A stretch of 64,000 nt of DNA from Desulfuromonadaceae bacterium (GTDB lineage Bacteria > Desulfobacterota > Desulfuromonadia > Geobacterales > Pseudopelobacteraceae). Shown piece after piece: positions 1 to 10,455 of this stretch. The notes beneath the pieces are model-generated. The model worked only from the letters and a program-made list of their open reading frames with translations. It was not told the DNA's origin and ran no database searches. A program made the translations under genes and the position numbers. The DNA lies in assembly GCA_028683855.1 (NCBI GenBank), contig JAQUHA010000011.1, forward strand, positions 1-64,000, read 5' to 3'. Each line of letters starts with the position of its first letter. Position 1 is the first letter of the stretch.

Positions 1-124
1 CGACAACGTAGCCATGACAATCAAACTGATTACACCTATTGCAATGGATGATGGACTTCGATTTGCTATTCGTGAAGGCGGACGTACTGTAGGTGCAGGC
101 GTTGTAGCTTCAATTATTGAATAA
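1..124 (+). CDS. tuf: Elongation factor Tu, C-terminal fragment (cut by window edge)
   Basis: The first 124 bases read in frame 2 as the last ~40 residues of EF-Tu and end at TAA 122-124. The tail contains [20 protein letters not shown] and [10 protein letters not shown], the conserved end of domain III. EF-Tu carries aminoacyl-tRNA to the ribosome as a GTPase; the GTPase domain lies outside the window. It is followed after 29 bases by rpsJ, the usual str-to-S10 operon junction. Identity is very secure although only the end is visible. Confidence 0.97.
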   Translation, partial: DNVAMTIKLITPIAMDDGLRFAIREGGRTVGAGVVASIIE

Positions 125-153
125 ATAAGATAAGGTATGTTACGAGGATATCG

Positions 154-462
154 ATGCAAAGCCAAAAGATAAGAATTCGCCTTAAGGCATATGACCACAA
201 ACTACTTGACGTATCAGTAGGTGAGATTGTCGATACTGCAAAAAGAACCGGTGCCCGTGTTGCTGGACCGATTCCATTACCGACCGTAATAAATAAATAT
301 TGTGTTCTGCGTGGTCCGCATGTTGATAAAAAATCACGTGATCAGTTTGAAATTAGAACACACAAGCGCTTGATTGATATACTTGATCCAACTCAGCAGA
401 CAGTTGATGCTCTTATGAAACTTGATTTGTCTGCCGGCGTGGATGTAGAAATAAAACTCTAA
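154..462 (+). CDS. rpsJ: Ribosomal protein S10
   Basis: 102 residues, the normal length for S10 (uS10), which sits in the 30S head and, as NusE, also takes part in transcription antitermination. Recognised from the [14 protein letters not shown] start and the GPIPLPT loop. ATG start with GAGG (143-146) upstream. It opens the S10 operon. No S10-leader attenuator hairpin was recognised in the short gap after tuf, so co-transcription from tuf is likely. Confidence 0.98.
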   Translation: MQSQKIRIRLKAYDHKLLDVSVGEIVDTAKRTGARVAGPIPLPTVINKYCVLRGPHVDKKSRDQFEIRTHKRLIDILDPTQQTVDALMKLDLSAGVDVEIKL

Positions 463-490
463 TCGCTACTACGACTGAATAGGACAGAAT

Positions 491-1120
491 ATGATGAAAG
501 GTATCATCGGAAAAAAACTGGGAATGACTCAGATATTTCTTGAAGACGGAACAAGAGTGCCAGTTACGGTTGTAAAGGCTGGTCCTTGTTATGTAGTTCA
601 GAAAAAGACCTTGGCTATTGATGGATATGCAGCTGTGCAAGTAGGGTTTGAATCTGTTTCTGCATCCAATGCTAATAAGCCTTATCTTGGTCACTGTGCT
701 AAATCAGGACACGGGGTCTTCAGGTATTTAAGAGAATTCAAAAATGAACAGGTTGGTTCACTTAGTCTTGGTGACGAAATCACCGTTAGCGAATTTTCTG
801 AGAACGATATTATTGATGTAACAGGTATCAGCATTGGTAAGGGTTTTCAGGGTGTAATAAAACGTTGGAATTTTAAAGGTGGCCGCGCATCACATGGTTC
901 CCGTTTTCATAGGGCACCAGGATCGATCGGAGCCTCAGCTACCCCATCCCATGTGTTTAAGAATAAAAAAATGCCGGGGCAGATGGGAAATGTAAAGGTT
1001 ACGGTACAGAAACTTAAAATTGTTCGTGTCGACGCTGCCGAAAATCTCCTGCTTATTAAAGGATCGGTCCCGGGACATACAAATTCAATTATTACGATTA
1101 AAAAAAGTGTTAAAGCTTAA
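491..1120 (+). CDS. rplC: Ribosomal protein L3
   Basis: 209 residues, the usual bacterial L3 (uL3) length. L3 is an early 50S assembly protein whose loop reaches the peptidyl transferase centre. Seen: the [15 protein letters not shown] start, a [10 protein letters not shown] segment, and the [14 protein letters not shown] loop that carries the methylated glutamine in E. coli (here the position follows GSIG). Two ATGs in a row (491, 494) follow AGGA at 481-484, so either may be used. Confidence 0.98.
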   Translation: MMKGIIGKKLGMTQIFLEDGTRVPVTVVKAGPCYVVQKKTLAIDGYAAVQVGFESVSASNANKPYLGHCAKSGHGVFRYLREFKNEQVGSLSLGDEITVSEFSENDIIDVTGISIGKGFQGVIKRWNFKGGRASHGSRFHRAPGSIGASATPSHVFKNKKMPGQMGNVKVTVQKLKIVRVDAAENLLLIKGSVPGHTNSIITIKKSVKA

Positions 1121-1138
1121 GTATTCGGGAGTTTGTTT

Positions 1139-1762
1139 ATGCCTTCAATAGTAGTTTATAATATGAATAGACAGCAGGTGGGTGAAGTTCAGCTCTCTGA
1201 GTCTGTATTTGATGTTGAAGTAAGAGAGAGTCTTATACATCAGGCACTTAAAATACAACTTGCGAACAGAAGAGCTGGTACAGTTGCTGTTAAAAATCGT
1301 TCGGCTGTTTCTGGTGGTGGTAAAAAGCCCTTTAAACAAAAGGGAACTGGTGGCGCCCGTCAAGGATGTAGCCGTGCTCCGCAGTATCCTGGTGGTGGTG
1401 TTGCTTTCGGTCCTCAGCGTAAGGTGTATAATCTTTCAATGAACAAGAAAGCGCGACTTGCTGCTCTTTGCTCCGTTCTAACATATAAACTTCAGAATAA
1501 TAATATTACCGTTCTGGATAAGATAGAGTTTGATAAAATTTCAACTAAAAACTTTATTGGTTTCTTAGAGAAATTCGACATTGATAAGTCATTGATTGTT
1601 ACCGATGAATTCAATAACAATTTATTCTTATCAGCTCGCAATGTACCACATATAAAAATGCTTAAACACGATGCGCTTAATGTTCATGATATGCTTAAAT
1701 ATAAAAATATTATATTTACAGCCGGTTCTGTTCAATCAACTGAAGGAGTATTGGAAAAATGA
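1139..1762 (+). CDS. rplD: Ribosomal protein L4
   Basis: L4 (uL4), 207 residues from this start. It lines the exit tunnel and in enterobacteria represses its own operon. The basic loop [14 protein letters not shown] is clear. I chose ATG 1139 because GGGAG at 1127-1131 lies seven bases upstream; the in-frame TTG at 1133 would be almost on top of that site. The 3' end overlaps rplW by four bases (ATGA), which suggests translational coupling. The C-terminal half is AT-rich and more diverged than the loop. Confidence 0.96.
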   Translation: MPSIVVYNMNRQQVGEVQLSESVFDVEVRESLIHQALKIQLANRRAGTVAVKNRSAVSGGGKKPFKQKGTGGARQGCSRAPQYPGGGVAFGPQRKVYNLSMNKKARLAALCSVLTYKLQNNNITVLDKIEFDKISTKNFIGFLEKFDIDKSLIVTDEFNNNLFLSARNVPHIKMLKHDALNVHDMLKYKNIIFTAGSVQSTEGVLEK

Positions 1763-2043
1763 ATATTTACTCCGTTATTAAAAAGCCCCATGTTACAGAG
1801 AAAACGTCCTTAGGTTCCGATACTTCTAATACAGTAGCTTTGGTTGTTGATAAAGCTGCTAATAAGATTGAGATCAAGCAGGCAGTCGAAAATCTTTTTA
1901 AAGTTAAGGTTGCTGATGTTCGTACTGTAACGGTAGCCGGTAAAATTAAACGTTCAGGCAAAACTTATGGCAAACGTTCCAACTGGAAAAAAGCTTATGT
2001 TACGCTCCAGGAAGGGCAATCAATAGATTTCTTTGAAGTCTAA
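1759..2043 (+). CDS. rplW: Ribosomal protein L23
   Basis: 94 residues, normal for L23 (uL23), which sits at the tunnel exit and is the docking site for trigger factor and SRP. Seen: the [12 protein letters not shown] start and the [20 protein letters not shown] segment typical of the family. It overlaps rplD by four bases, with GGAG at 1744-1747 inside rplD as its ribosome binding site. Confidence 0.97.
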   Translation: MNIYSVIKKPHVTEKTSLGSDTSNTVALVVDKAANKIEIKQAVENLFKVKVADVRTVTVAGKIKRSGKTYGKRSNWKKAYVTLQEGQSIDFFEV

Positions 2044-2064
2044 ATAATACGTTTGGGGTTCACA

Positions 2065-2889
2065 ATGGCAATCAAAAGCTATAATCCAACTTCGGCTGGG
2101 CGCAGACATCAAACTTGCTCAACCTTCGAAGAAATAACAAAAACTAAACCAGAAAAGTCTCTTCTTGTTTCCTGTTCCAAGAGAGGCGGTAGAAACTCAA
2201 ACGGTCGTATAACTTCACGTCATCAAGGCGGCGGCCACAAGCAGAAATATCGTATAATTGATTTTCGTCGTGACAAGCGCAGTATACCTGCGACTGTTGC
2301 CAGCATAGAGTACGACCCGAACCGTAGTGCTCGTATTGCGCTTCTGAATTACGTTGATGGTGAAAAACGCTATATACTTGCGCCAGTCGATCTGAACGTT
2401 GGTGATGTAGTTATAAGTGGTCCAGAAGCTGATATTAAGCCTGGTAATTCTTTGCCATTGCGTGCAATACCATTAGGTACTGTTATCCATAATATTGAGC
2501 TTAAAATAGGCAAAGGCGCTCAATTAGCCCGAAGTGCCGGTACTTTTGCCCAGTTAATGTCTAAAGAAGGTAAATATTCACAGGTTAAGCTCCCTTCTGG
2601 TGAAGTGAGGCTTGTGTTGCAGGACTGTTATGCAACGATTGGACAGGTTGGTAATACTGACCATGAGAATGTTAATATTGGTAAGGCAGGTCGTTCGCGT
2701 TGGCTTGGTAGACGTCCAAAGGTTCGTGGTGTTGCAATGAACCCGGTTGACCATCCGCATGGTGGTGGCGAAGGTAGGACTTCAGGTGGACGTCATCCGG
2801 TTACGCCATGGGGTATACCAACTAAAGGTTATAAGACACGAACAAACAAAACATCAGATCGTTTCATTGTTAAGAAACGCAGTAAATAA
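2065..2889 (+). CDS. rplB: Ribosomal protein L2
   Basis: 274 residues, the canonical L2 (uL2) length. L2 helps join the subunits and supports the peptidyl transferase centre. Seen: the [14 protein letters not shown] start, [20 protein letters not shown], and the C-terminal [16 protein letters not shown] loop with its conserved histidine. ATG 2065 is chosen over TTG 2053 because GGGG (2055-2058) is correctly placed only for 2065 and the family starts with this methionine. Confidence 0.98.
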   Translation: MAIKSYNPTSAGRRHQTCSTFEEITKTKPEKSLLVSCSKRGGRNSNGRITSRHQGGGHKQKYRIIDFRRDKRSIPATVASIEYDPNRSARIALLNYVDGEKRYILAPVDLNVGDVVISGPEADIKPGNSLPLRAIPLGTVIHNIELKIGKGAQLARSAGTFAQLMSKEGKYSQVKLPSGEVRLVLQDCYATIGQVGNTDHENVNIGKAGRSRWLGRRPKVRGVAMNPVDHPHGGGEGRTSGGRHPVTPWGIPTKGYKTRTNKTSDRFIVKKRSK

Positions 2890-2911
2890 TTCGTTGAGAG
2901 GCTGAGATATT

Positions 2912-3190
2912 ATGGCACGTTCGATAAAAAAAGGTCCGTTTATTGATGACCATTTGAACAAAAAAGTTCTTGCTGAAGGTCCTAATTCTAAGAAAATTAT
3001 TAAGACCTGGTCACGCCGTTCTACGATCAGCCCGGATTTTATTGGTTGTAGTTTCGCCGTTCATAACGGAAAGAAATTTATTCCTGTTTTTGTTACTGAG
3101 AATATGGTTGGGCATAAGTTAGGTGAATTCTCACCTACAAGGACATTTCACGGTCACGCCGCAGACAAAAAGAGCAAAGTCAAGAAGTAG
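2912..3190 (+). CDS. rpsS: Ribosomal protein S19
   Basis: 92 residues. S19 (uS19) lies in the 30S head and forms a complex with S13. The [13 protein letters not shown] start and the [15 protein letters not shown] block are family hallmarks. GAGAGG at 2895-2900 precedes the ATG. Confidence 0.98.
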   Translation: MARSIKKGPFIDDHLNKKVLAEGPNSKKIIKTWSRRSTISPDFIGCSFAVHNGKKFIPVFVTENMVGHKLGEFSPTRTFHGHAADKKSKVKK

Positions 3191-3204
3191 TAAGGGAGCT
3201 TATA

Positions 3205-3540
3205 ATGGAATCCAACGCTAAACTCTCATCTGTACGCCTTTCACCGCGCAAGACCCGTCTTGTGGTAGATCTTGTTCGTGGTAAAGGAATTCAAGATGCA
3301 TTGAATATTTTACAGTTTATGCCACAGCCATCTGCGAAGCTTGTATCGAAGCTTTTAAAATCAGCTGTTGCTAATGCTGAACAAAAAGGTGTGTCAGATG
3401 TAGATCGCCTGATGGTAAAGTCTATATATGTTGACGGTGGCTCTGCGCTAAAACGATTTGTTCCTCGTGCAATGGGGCGTGCCAGCAAAATACGTAAACC
3501 TACCAGTCATATTGCTGTAACCCTTTCAGACTCGAAATAG
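3205..3540 (+). CDS. rplV: Ribosomal protein L22
   Basis: 111 residues, the usual size for L22 (uL22), whose beta-hairpin lines the exit tunnel near the macrolide site. Seen: [18 protein letters not shown] near the start and [16 protein letters not shown] at the C-terminus, the hairpin region. GGGAG at 3193-3197 sits before the ATG. Confidence 0.98.
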   Translation: MESNAKLSSVRLSPRKTRLVVDLVRGKGIQDALNILQFMPQPSAKLVSKLLKSAVANAEQKGVSDVDRLMVKSIYVDGGSALKRFVPRAMGRASKIRKPTSHIAVTLSDSK

Positions 3541-3562
3541 TTTTATTACGTGGAGGTGTAGG

Positions 3563-4195
3563 TTGGGACAAAAAATTAATCCGATCGGGTTTCGGCTCGG
3601 AGTTACAAAAACGTGGGATTCAAAATGGTATGCAGAGGCTGATTATGCAAAGCTTTTGCACGAAGACCTTGCTATCAGAAAATTTTTAAAGAAACGCCTT
3701 TACAGTTCTGGTGTATCTAAAATTGAGATTGAAAGAGCTGCAAATAAATGTAAGATAAATATATTTACAGCTAGACCTGGTTTAATCATCGGTAAAAAAG
3801 GGTCTGAAGTTGAGACGATTAAAAAAGAGCTTTCACAAATATCGTCCAAAGAAATATTTATAACAATAAATGAAGTTCGTAAGCCAGAGTTGGATGCACA
3901 GCTTGTTGCAGAGAATGTCGCACTTCAGCTCGAACGCAGAATTGCTTTTAGAAGAGCAATGAAGAAAAGCGTAACTTCAACGTTGAAATTTGGTGCAAAA
4001 GGGATTAGAATCACCTGCTCTGGGCGTCTGGGCGGTGCAGAAATGTCTAGGACAGAGTGGTATCGTGAAGGTAGGGTTCCACTTCATACCTTGAGAGCCG
4101 ATATTGACTACGGTTTTGCTGAAGCAAAAACAACATATGGTTTGATCGGGATTAAAGTGTTGATTTTCAAGGGTGAAATCCTCCCCGGGAAGTAA
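3563..4195 (+). CDS. rpsC: Ribosomal protein S3
   Basis: 210 residues, normal for S3 (uS3), which guards the mRNA entry channel. The [13 protein letters not shown] start, a KH domain with the [12 protein letters not shown] loop, and the C-terminal [20 protein letters not shown] block are all present. The start is TTG (3563) after GGAGG at 3552-3556; the family always begins MGQK, so this is not a misplaced start. Confidence 0.98.
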   Translation: MGQKINPIGFRLGVTKTWDSKWYAEADYAKLLHEDLAIRKFLKKRLYSSGVSKIEIERAANKCKINIFTARPGLIIGKKGSEVETIKKELSQISSKEIFITINEVRKPELDAQLVAENVALQLERRIAFRRAMKKSVTSTLKFGAKGIRITCSGRLGGAEMSRTEWYREGRVPLHTLRADIDYGFAEAKTTYGLIGIKVLIFKGEILPGK

Positions 4196-4226
4196 TTTTT
4201 ATATTGCACAATAGGAGCACGTATCG

Positions 4227-4649
4227 ATGTTAATGCCGAAACGGGTAAAACATAGAAAACAGATGAAGGGTCGCATGAGCGGTAAGCCATGCAGGGGAAT
4301 TGAACTATCTTTCGGTGAGTATGGTCTTCAGGCGACTGAGTGTGGCTGGCTTGACTCGCGTCAGATTGAGGCTGCTCGTATTGCTATGACTCGTTATATC
4401 AAGAGGGGCGGTAAAATCTGGATTCGTATTTTCCCAGACAAGCCTTTGACAGCAAAACCTGCTGAAACCAGGATGGGTAAAGGAAAAGGTTCTCCGGATT
4501 CGTGGGTTTGTGTAATTAAGCCGGGTGTAGTCCTTTATGAGATGGAAGGTGTCTCGGAAGAGATAGCTCGCGAGGCTTTAAGACTGGCTGCTCATAAACT
4601 TCCTCTATCTACAAAGTTTATTTCCAGAGGAGAAGCTCATGAAGCCTAA
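4227..4649 (+). CDS. rplP: Ribosomal protein L16
   Basis: 140 residues. L16 (uL16) helps position the A-site tRNA in the 50S. Seen: the [17 protein letters not shown] start, [13 protein letters not shown], and an arginine-containing loop with [18 protein letters not shown] at 4212-4216 precedes the ATG. Its last 11 bases overlap rpmC. Confidence 0.98.
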   Translation: MLMPKRVKHRKQMKGRMSGKPCRGIELSFGEYGLQATECGWLDSRQIEAARIAMTRYIKRGGKIWIRIFPDKPLTAKPAETRMGKGKGSPDSWVCVIKPGVVLYEMEGVSEEIAREALRLAAHKLPLSTKFISRGEAHEA

Positions 4650-4842
4650 CGATCTTCGTAAAGTGTCAACCACAGATTTACAGAAAAAAAAGATTGAATC
4701 TACACAGGAACTTTTTAATCTTAAATTCCAACTGCATACCGGCAGACTTGAGAATACGTCGAAGCTTAAGCTACTTCGTAAAGATATTGCAAGAATTAAT
4801 ACAATTCTCAAGGAAACTAATGCAGAGGGAGTATCTATATGA
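4639..4842 (+). CDS. rpmC: Ribosomal protein L29
   Basis: 67 residues. L29 (uL29) is a two-helix protein next to L23 at the tunnel exit. Recognised from the [13 protein letters not shown] start, [19 protein letters not shown] and [11 protein letters not shown]. It starts inside the end of rplP and overlaps rpsQ by four bases, so translation of the three genes is probably coupled. GAGGAG at 4626-4631 is its ribosome binding site. Confidence 0.97.
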   Translation: MKPNDLRKVSTTDLQKKKIESTQELFNLKFQLHTGRLENTSKLKLLRKDIARINTILKETNAEGVSI

Positions 4843-5096
4843 GTGAGCGTGGTCATAGAAGGACACAAGTAGGTGTTGTTGTAAGCGATAAAATGGATAA
4901 GACGCTTGTGGTTAAAGTTGATCATCTGGTGAAACACAGCCTCTACAGCAAGTATATAAAGCGTAGTGTTAAATATAAAGTTCACGATGAATTGAACAGC
5001 TCCAAAATAGGCGATAGAGTTCAGATAGTTGAGTGTCGCCCTCTAAGCAAGGATAAACGCTGGAATCTTAAACAGATAATTGAAAGTATCTCTTAG
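4839..5096 (+). CDS. rpsQ: Ribosomal protein S17
   Basis: 85 residues, normal for S17 (uS17), an early-binding 30S body protein. Motifs: [14 protein letters not shown] and a [15 protein letters not shown] end. ATG start overlaps the rpmC stop as ATGA, with GAGGGAG at 4826-4832 upstream. It is the last gene of the classical S10 set. Confidence 0.97.
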   Translation: MSERGHRRTQVGVVVSDKMDKTLVVKVDHLVKHSLYSKYIKRSVKYKVHDELNSSKIGDRVQIVECRPLSKDKRWNLKQIIESIS

Positions 5097-5114
5097 TATA
5101 GGGAGTAACTGATA

Positions 5115-5483
5115 ATGATTCAGATGCAGACAGTATTAGATGTAGCTGACAACTCTGGTGCAAAAAAATTATTTTGCATTAAAGTTTTGGGTGGCTCGAA
5201 AAGAAAATATGCCGGTATTGGTGATATAATTGTAGCTTCAGTACGTGAAGCTCTCCCGAACTCTAAGGTAAAAAAGGGAGATGTTGTTAAGGCTGTAGTT
5301 GTAAGAACTGCAAAAGCTTTAGGTCGTGCTGATGGCTCTTATATACGGTTTGACGATAACTCAGGAGTTGTCATCAATAATGCGAAGGAGCCTGTAGGTA
5401 CTCGTATCTTCGGTCCGGTTGCCAGAGAACTTCGTGCTAAAAAGTTTATGAAAATTATTTCTCTTGCACCGGAAGTACTATAA
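5115..5483 (+). CDS. rplN: Ribosomal protein L14
   Basis: 122 residues, the exact usual L14 (uL14) length. L14 sits at the subunit interface and bridges to 16S r[21 protein letters not shown] at the start and [11 protein letters not shown] with [13 protein letters not shown] at the end are diagnostic. It opens the spc-type set without a visible terminator before it. Confidence 0.98.
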   Translation: MIQMQTVLDVADNSGAKKLFCIKVLGGSKRKYAGIGDIIVASVREALPNSKVKKGDVVKAVVVRTAKALGRADGSYIRFDDNSGVVINNAKEPVGTRIFGPVARELRAKKFMKIISLAPEVL

Positions 5484-5501
5484 AAATATCGGAGAATAGT
5501 G

Positions 5502-5822
5502 ATGCAAGTTACAAAACCTCATGTTAATAAAGGCGATACCGTAATGGTTATAGCCGGTAAAGAAAAGAATAAAACTGGCAAAGTTCTTCAATTGCTCCCC
5601 AAGAAAAACGGAGTGATAGTTGAGGGGCTTAACATCGTAAAACGCCATGTTAAATCAAAGGGCAATGAAGCAGGTGAAATAAAAGAGAAAGAAGCGCGTA
5701 TTCATATTTCCAATGTTTTACCGTTCTGCTCTAAGTGCTCTAAAGCTGTCAGAACAAGTAAAAAAGTTTTAGAAAATGGTGAAAAGCAACGTGTATGTGT
5801 TAAGTGTGGCACATCACTCTAG
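5502..5822 (+). CDS. rplX: Ribosomal protein L24
   Basis: 106 residues. L24 (uL24) starts 50S assembly. A KOW motif ([19 protein letters not shown]) is at the N-terminus and a GGIKEKE-like segment, [13 protein letters not shown], follows. ATG 5502 is preferred over the overlapping GTG 5499 because GGAG 5491-5494 lies seven bases upstream. The C-terminus has two CxxC pairs (CSKC, CVKC), a zinc-ribbon tail found in part of the family. Confidence 0.97.
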   Translation: MQVTKPHVNKGDTVMVIAGKEKNKTGKVLQLLPKKNGVIVEGLNIVKRHVKSKGNEAGEIKEKEARIHISNVLPFCSKCSKAVRTSKKVLENGEKQRVCVKCGTSL

Positions 5823-5846
5823 AATAGTTTTGGAGGTATCGACCTA

Positions 5847-6386
5847 ATGTCCCGTTTAAAAGATATATATACATCAGAAATTATTCCAAAACTTCGTAGC
5901 GACTTCAATTATAAGTCTTGTATGCAAGTGCCGCAAATCAAGAAAATAGTTGTAAATATGGGGTTGGGAGAGGCTATTCAGAATGTTAAAATTCTGGATT
6001 CAGCTGCTACTGAGCTTGGTTTGATTACTGGTCAGAAGGCTGTTGTAACAAAAGCTAAAAAATCTATTGCTACTTTTAAGCTGCGTGAAGGTATGCCAAT
6101 CGGTTGTATGGTTACTTTAAGGCAGCAGCGTATGTATGAATTTCTTGATAGACTGATAAATGTATCGCTTGCCAGGGTTCGAGATTTTAAAGGTGTTTCT
6201 GGTAAAGCTTTTGATGGTAAAGGAAATTATACTCTTGGTATTAAGGACCAACTGATTTTTCCTGAAATTAATTATGATGCCGTTGATAAAATAAAAGGTA
6301 TGAATATAACTATCGTAACTAGTGCTAAAACGGATGAAGAGGGTAAAGCACTTCTCAAGTACCTGGGCATGCCGTTCAGGAACTAA
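5847..6386 (+). CDS. rplE: Ribosomal protein L5
   Basis: 179 residues, usual length. L5 (uL5) binds 5S rRNA and contacts the P-site tRNA. Motifs: [37 protein letters not shown] and the [16 protein letters not shown] block near the C-terminus. GGAGG at 5831-5835 precedes the ATG. Confidence 0.98.
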   Translation: MSRLKDIYTSEIIPKLRSDFNYKSCMQVPQIKKIVVNMGLGEAIQNVKILDSAATELGLITGQKAVVTKAKKSIATFKLREGMPIGCMVTLRQQRMYEFLDRLINVSLARVRDFKGVSGKAFDGKGNYTLGIKDQLIFPEINYDAVDKIKGMNITIVTSAKTDEEGKALLKYLGMPFRN

Positions 6387-6403
6387 GATATCTGGAGGAT
6401 TCT

Positions 6404-6589
6404 GTGGCAAAAGTATCAATGATTATTAAGGCTCAACGTGCTCCCAAATTTAAAGTTCGGCAGCATAACCGTTGTCCGGTTTGTGGACGTCCTAAAGCGT
6501 TTTATCGTAAGTTTGAGATGTGCAGGATTTGTCTGCGCAAGTATGCCTCATCTGGTCAGATTCCCGGCGTTATTAAATCGAGCTGGTAA
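6404..6589 (+). CDS. rpsN: Ribosomal protein S14, short zinc-binding form
   Basis: 61 residues, the short C+ (type Z) form of S14 (uS14). Two CxxC pairs, CPVCGRP and CRICLRKYA, are placed as in the zinc-binding version. It stabilises the 30S head with S3 and S10. GTG start with GGAGG at 6392-6396. No zinc-independent S14 paralogue is in the window. Confidence 0.97.
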   Translation: MAKVSMIIKAQRAPKFKVRQHNRCPVCGRPKAFYRKFEMCRICLRKYASSGQIPGVIKSSW

Positions 6590-6630
6590 CTAGAGCCGTA
6601 TAAAGATAAAGAGACAGGAGCACATTTAAT

Positions 6631-7029
6631 ATGTCCATGACAGACCCGATTGCTGATATGCTGACCAGAATCAGAAATGCAAACATGGTTAAGCATCAGA
6701 AAGTTGACATCCCATCATCAAATATGAAAGTCAGCATTGCTAATGTATTAAAGCAAGAAGGCTTTATAAAGAACTACAAGGTTATTTCTGATAATCTTCA
6801 GGGTGTACTGCGTGTTTATCTAAAGTATATTGATGAGAAGGATTGTGTTATCAACGAGATTAAGAGAGTTAGTAAACCTGGTAGTAGAGTCTATGTTAAA
6901 TCTGAAAAAATACCATTAGTTAAAAGCGGCCTCGGCATTGCTATACTTTCGACTTCAAAGGGCATTATTACTGATAGTGCTGCACGCAAGTCAGGAGTTG
7001 GCGGCGAGTTTATTTGTACTGTCTGGTAA
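6631..7029 (+). CDS. rpsH: Ribosomal protein S8
   Basis: 132 residues. S8 (uS8) binds the central domain of 16S rRNA and in E. coli regulates the spc operon. Start [15 protein letters not shown] and end [20 protein letters not shown] are diagnostic. The ORF start MSMTDP gives one extra M-S pair before the usual MTD start; the second ATG is at 6637. AGGAG at 6616-6620 fits either. Confidence 0.97.
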   Translation: MSMTDPIADMLTRIRNANMVKHQKVDIPSSNMKVSIANVLKQEGFIKNYKVISDNLQGVLRVYLKYIDEKDCVINEIKRVSKPGSRVYVKSEKIPLVKSGLGIAILSTSKGIITDSAARKSGVGGEFICTVW

Positions 7030-7054
7030 TATTAGCGACAAGGAGTATTTTTAG

Positions 7055-7594
7055 ATGTCCAGAATAGGTAAATTACCAATAGAAATACCAAAAGGCGTTA
7101 AGATATCTTTCGCTGACTCACTTATTTCAGTGCAAGGTCCTAACGGTTCTTTGAAACGTCAGATTATGTCACTTGTGTCTCTGGATATCAGTGAGACTGC
7201 CATCGTTGTTGCACGATCTGATGATTCTACGCCTGCTCGTGCTGCACATGGTTTAACCCGTACTTTAATCAACAATATGGTGGTTGGCGTAACTAAGGGT
7301 TTTCAGAGAGATCTTGAGATTAACGGAGTTGGATATAGAGCAGAAGTCAAGGGGAAAGAGCTTGTATTAGCACTTGGCTACTCTCATCCGATAAACTTCG
7401 CAATACCTGATGGGATATCAGTTGACGTTGATAAGATGACAAAGTTGTCTGTAAAGGGTTTTGACAAAGAACTTGTTGGACAGACAGCTGCTAAAATTAG
7501 ATCATTTCGCAGTCCTGAGCCTTACAAAGGCAAAGGAATTAAATATGCTGACGAGACTATATTACGAAAAGCCGGAAAAACAGGCAAAAAATAG
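7055..7594 (+). CDS. rplF: Ribosomal protein L6
   Basis: 179 residues, two L6 (uL6) repeats as expected. L6 lies near the factor-binding centre. Motifs: [16 protein letters not shown] and the C-terminal [16 protein letters not shown] signature. AAGGAG at 7039-7044 precedes the ATG. Confidence 0.98.
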   Translation: MSRIGKLPIEIPKGVKISFADSLISVQGPNGSLKRQIMSLVSLDISETAIVVARSDDSTPARAAHGLTRTLINNMVVGVTKGFQRDLEINGVGYRAEVKGKELVLALGYSHPINFAIPDGISVDVDKMTKLSVKGFDKELVGQTAAKIRSFRSPEPYKGKGIKYADETILRKAGKTGKK

Positions 7595-7612
7595 TCTTTA
7601 TAAGGAGTTATT

Positions 7613-7978
7613 GTGGCTAAGACAGCTATTAAGACAATTATTAGACGCAAACGACAGGTTCGCGTTAGAAAAAAAGTTCGTGGCACTTCAACAAGACCAC
7701 GCTTAAGCGTTTTTAAGAGTTCGCGTCATATTTATGCGCAGCTGATCGATGATACGAAGGGAGCAACTCTTGCGACTGCCTCAACAATGTCTTCTGCTGC
7801 CGGAACACTCGATTATACCGGAAATATAAATGCAGCTGTTTTTGTAGGCAAGGAAATTGCCAAAGAGGCTCTTTCAAAAGGGTTTTCCTCAGTTGTGTTT
7901 GACAGAAATGGTTTTCTCTATCACGGCAGGATTAAAGCGCTTGCTGACTCAGCTCGCGAATCCGGGTTGAATTTTTAA
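7613..7978 (+). CDS. rplR: Ribosomal protein L18
   Basis: 121 residues. L18 (uL18) carries 5S rRNA with L5. The N-terminus is basic ([15 protein letters not shown]), then [20 protein letters not shown] and the [20 protein letters not shown] end. GTG start after AAGGAG at 7601-7606. Confidence 0.98.
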   Translation: MAKTAIKTIIRRKRQVRVRKKVRGTSTRPRLSVFKSSRHIYAQLIDDTKGATLATASTMSSAAGTLDYTGNINAAVFVGKEIAKEALSKGFSSVVFDRNGFLYHGRIKALADSARESGLNF

Positions 7979-7998
7979 GCGTATTGGGGAGGTTTTCA

Positions 7999-8487
7999 TT
8001 GAGTAGGATAAATTCAGCAGAACTGAATCTTAATGACAGAGTAGTTCACATCAGCCGTGTTGCTAAAGTCGTTAAGGGTGGTCGTCGTTTTAGCTTTTCA
8101 GCTTTGATAGTAGTGGGTGATGGCAACGGATATGTAGGATATGGTCTTGGTAAAGCTAATGAAGTGCCTGAGGCAATAAGAAAGGGTGTTGAACAGGCTA
8201 AGAAGAATCTTATCAAAGTGCCGGTTAACTCAAATCAGACAATACCTTTTGAAATCGAAGGTAAGTTTGGTGCTGGACGCTTACTTATGAAGCCTGCTTC
8301 AGCTGGTACTGGAGTAATCGCCGGTGGAGCTGCACGTGCCATTTTTGAGGCAGCTGGTATAAATAATATTCTTTCTAAATGTTTGGGTTCAAACAATCCA
8401 CACAATGTAATTAAGGCTGCATTTGCCGGTCTAAAGCGCCTCAAGACACCAGAGGACATCGCAGCTCGTCGTGGTATTACAGAATAA
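7999..8487 (+). CDS. rpsE: Ribosomal protein S5
   Basis: 162 residues from the chosen TTG at 7999. S5 (uS5) helps decoding accuracy and lines the mRNA entry. Seen: [20 protein letters not shown], the [18 protein letters not shown] block and [27 protein letters not shown] at 7986-7992 lies six bases before this TTG; an in-frame TTG at 7984 would read through the ribosome binding site and is rejected. Only five bases separate the rplR stop from that upstream TTG. Confidence 0.97.
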   Translation: MSRINSAELNLNDRVVHISRVAKVVKGGRRFSFSALIVVGDGNGYVGYGLGKANEVPEAIRKGVEQAKKNLIKVPVNSNQTIPFEIEGKFGAGRLLMKPASAGTGVIAGGAARAIFEAAGINNILSKCLGSNNPHNVIKAAFAGLKRLKTPEDIAARRGITE

Positions 8488-8509
8488 AACTTTATACGGG
8501 GAATGTTAT

Positions 8510-8686
8510 ATGAGTGGCATCATTAAAATTACACTTTCAAAGAGTACTATATGCGCTCCAAAGAAGCATCGTGCTGTTATTGCCGGTTTAGGCCTTTCAA
8601 AGCTTAATCAGACAGTTGAACGTCAAAACAGTCCGGAGATAAGAGGCATGATAAATAAAGTTGGTCACTTGTTGACTGTTGAATAG
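8510..8686 (+). CDS. rpmD: Ribosomal protein L30
   Basis: 58 residues, normal for the short bacterial L30 (uL30). It reads MSGIIKITLSKSTICAPKKH and ends with an RGMINKVGHLL segment. An in-frame ATG at 8471 inside rpsE would add 13 unrelated residues; GGGG at 8498-8501 supports 8510. Confidence 0.97.
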   Translation: MSGIIKITLSKSTICAPKKHRAVIAGLGLSKLNQTVERQNSPEIRGMINKVGHLLTVE

Positions 8687-8704
8687 ATAAAGGGGCTTGA
8701 TTTC

Positions 8705-9148
8705 ATGGAACTTAATAATCTTAGACCGTCTATTGGCTCGAATAAAAATAGAAAACGTATAGGTCGCGGTACTGGCTCTGGCCATGGTAAAACTGCTACA
8801 AAAGGGCATAAGGGTCAGAAAGCACGTTCTGGTGGTAGTATAAAAGCCGGTTTTGAGGGCGGTCAGATGCCCTTACAACGTAGATTGCCAAAAAGAGGTT
8901 TTACTCCTCTGGATCGCGTAATTTACTCTCTGGTTAATGTTGGACAACTCGATGTTTACGAAGCTGGTTCAACTGTTGACGTGACTGCCCTTGTTTCTAA
9001 TGGACTGATAAAATCAGATCGTTACGCTGTAAAGGTTCTTGGGAATGGTGATATACTTAAATCAATAAAGGTTGTCGCCTCTAAGTTTAGTCAGTCTGCA
9101 AAAGATAAAATAATTGCTGCAGGTGGAACTGTTGAGGAGTTAATATAG
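8705..9148 (+). CDS. rplO: Ribosomal protein L15
   Basis: 147 residues. L15 (uL15) is a late assembly protein of the 50S. The glycine-rich N-terminus [19 protein letters not shown] and [18 protein letters not shown] are diagnostic. Its TAG stop shares one base with the secY start. Confidence 0.98.
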   Translation: MELNNLRPSIGSNKNRKRIGRGTGSGHGKTATKGHKGQKARSGGSIKAGFEGGQMPLQRRLPKRGFTPLDRVIYSLVNVGQLDVYEAGSTVDVTALVSNGLIKSDRYAVKVLGNGDILKSIKVVASKFSQSAKDKIIAAGGTVEELI

Positions 9149-10455
9149 TGTTTGAGGCTCTTCAGAATATATTCAAGATACCTGAATTAAAAAAGCGCGT
9201 ATTGTTTTCATTAGGGATGCTTGCAGTATATCGAATTGGGTGTCATATACCGACTCCTGGAATTGACAGAATTGCTTTAGCTCATTTTTTCAAACAATCT
9301 CAGGGAACATTGCTTGGACTGTTTGATATGTTCTCCGGTGGTGCGCTTGAGAGGTTAACTGTATTTGCCCTTGGCATAATGCCTTATATCTCTTCTTCAA
9401 TTATATTTCAGCTCCTTACTGTGGTAGTGCCGGCTATAGAGAAACTTTCTAAAGAGGGTGAGGCTGGAAGGAAGAAAATTGTTCAATATACGAGATACGG
9501 CACAATGGTTTTAAGCGTTGTGCAGGGTTTGGGTATAGCAATTGGTCTTGAAAGTATGCGAGGCCCTGCGGGTGAATTAGTCGTTCCATCGCCTGGTTGG
9601 GCATTTCGTGTTTTAACTGTAATTACATTGACAGCTGGTACAGCTTTCATTATGTGGCTGGGTGAGCAGATGTCAGAAAAAGGTATTGGCAACGGTATAT
9701 CTCTGATAATTTTCGCGGGTATTGTCGTAAGATTGCCTGTTGCGATCGGTAACACGATTAAGTTATTAAATGCCGGTCAGATTTCTTTATTTGTTATAAT
9801 GTTTGTTCTCGCTATTATGTTTTTGGTTATTGCGGCGATAGTTTTTGTGGAGCGAGGTCAGCGGAGATTATCAATTCACTATGCGAAAAGAGTTGTTGGT
9901 CTTAAGACATTTAATGCACAAACTTCGCATTTACCTTTAAAGATAAATATGGCTGGAGTCATACCTCCAATATTTGCATCATCAATAATCATGTTTCCCG
10001 CAACTATTGCAAACTTTATTAACATACCATGGGTTCAATCTGCCGCTAAAAGTTTGTCGCCTGGGAATATCATTTATAATATCTTTTTCGTTGCTTTTAT
10101 TGTTTTCTTCTGCTACTTCTATACGGCTGTAACATTTAACCCTATTGATGTTGCGGAAAATGTCAAAAAACAGGGTGGGTATATACCGGGAATCAGGCCA
10201 GGCAAAGAAACATCTGATTTTATAGATTCTGTTCTTACTAGGCTTACTTTTGCCGGTGCTGTTTATATTTCTATTGTTTGCGTTCTGCCTTCTATTCTGA
10301 TTGGGAAGTTTAATCTACCGTTTTATTTTGGTGGTACTGCCCTTCTGATCGCTGTTGGTGTCGGTATGGATACGGTTTCGCAGATCGAGTCTCACCTTAT
10401 TACCAGAAACTACGAAGGCTTTTTAAAGGGCGTTCGTATAAAAGGAAGAAGATGA
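9148..10455 (+). CDS. secY: Protein translocase subunit SecY
   Basis: 435 residues, the usual length. SecY is the protein-conducting channel of the inner membrane and pairs with SecE and SecG (not in this window). Ten hydrophobic segments are visible. Motifs: [12 protein letters not shown] in the first segment, the plug region [18 protein letters not shown], and the cytoplasmic loop [23 protein letters not shown] start overlaps the rplO stop by one base; GAGG at 9133-9136. The 3' end overlaps adk by four bases. Confidence 0.98.
   Translation: MFEALQNIFKIPELKKRVLFSLGMLAVYRIGCHIPTPGIDRIALAHFFKQSQGTLLGLFDMFSGGALERLTVFALGIMPYISSSIIFQLLTVVVPAIEKLSKEGEAGRKKIVQYTRYGTMVLSVVQGLGIAIGLESMRGPAGELVVPSPGWAFRVLTVITLTAGTAFIMWLGEQMSEKGIGNGISLIIFAGIVVRLPVAIGNTIKLLNAGQISLFVIMFVLAIMFLVIAAIVFVERGQRRLSIHYAKRVVGLKTFNAQTSHLPLKINMAGVIPPIFASSIIMFPATIANFINIPWVQSAAKSLSPGNIIYNIFFVAFIVFFCYFYTAVTFNPIDVAENVKKQGGYIPGIRPGKETSDFIDSVLTRLTFAGAVYISIVCVLPSILIGKFNLPFYFGGTALLIAVGVGMDTVSQIESHLITRNYEGFLKGVRIKGRR

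Noticed and set aside
125-153. S10-leader attenuator between tuf and rpsJ
   Set aside because: Only 29 bases lie between the genes and no hairpin was visible.
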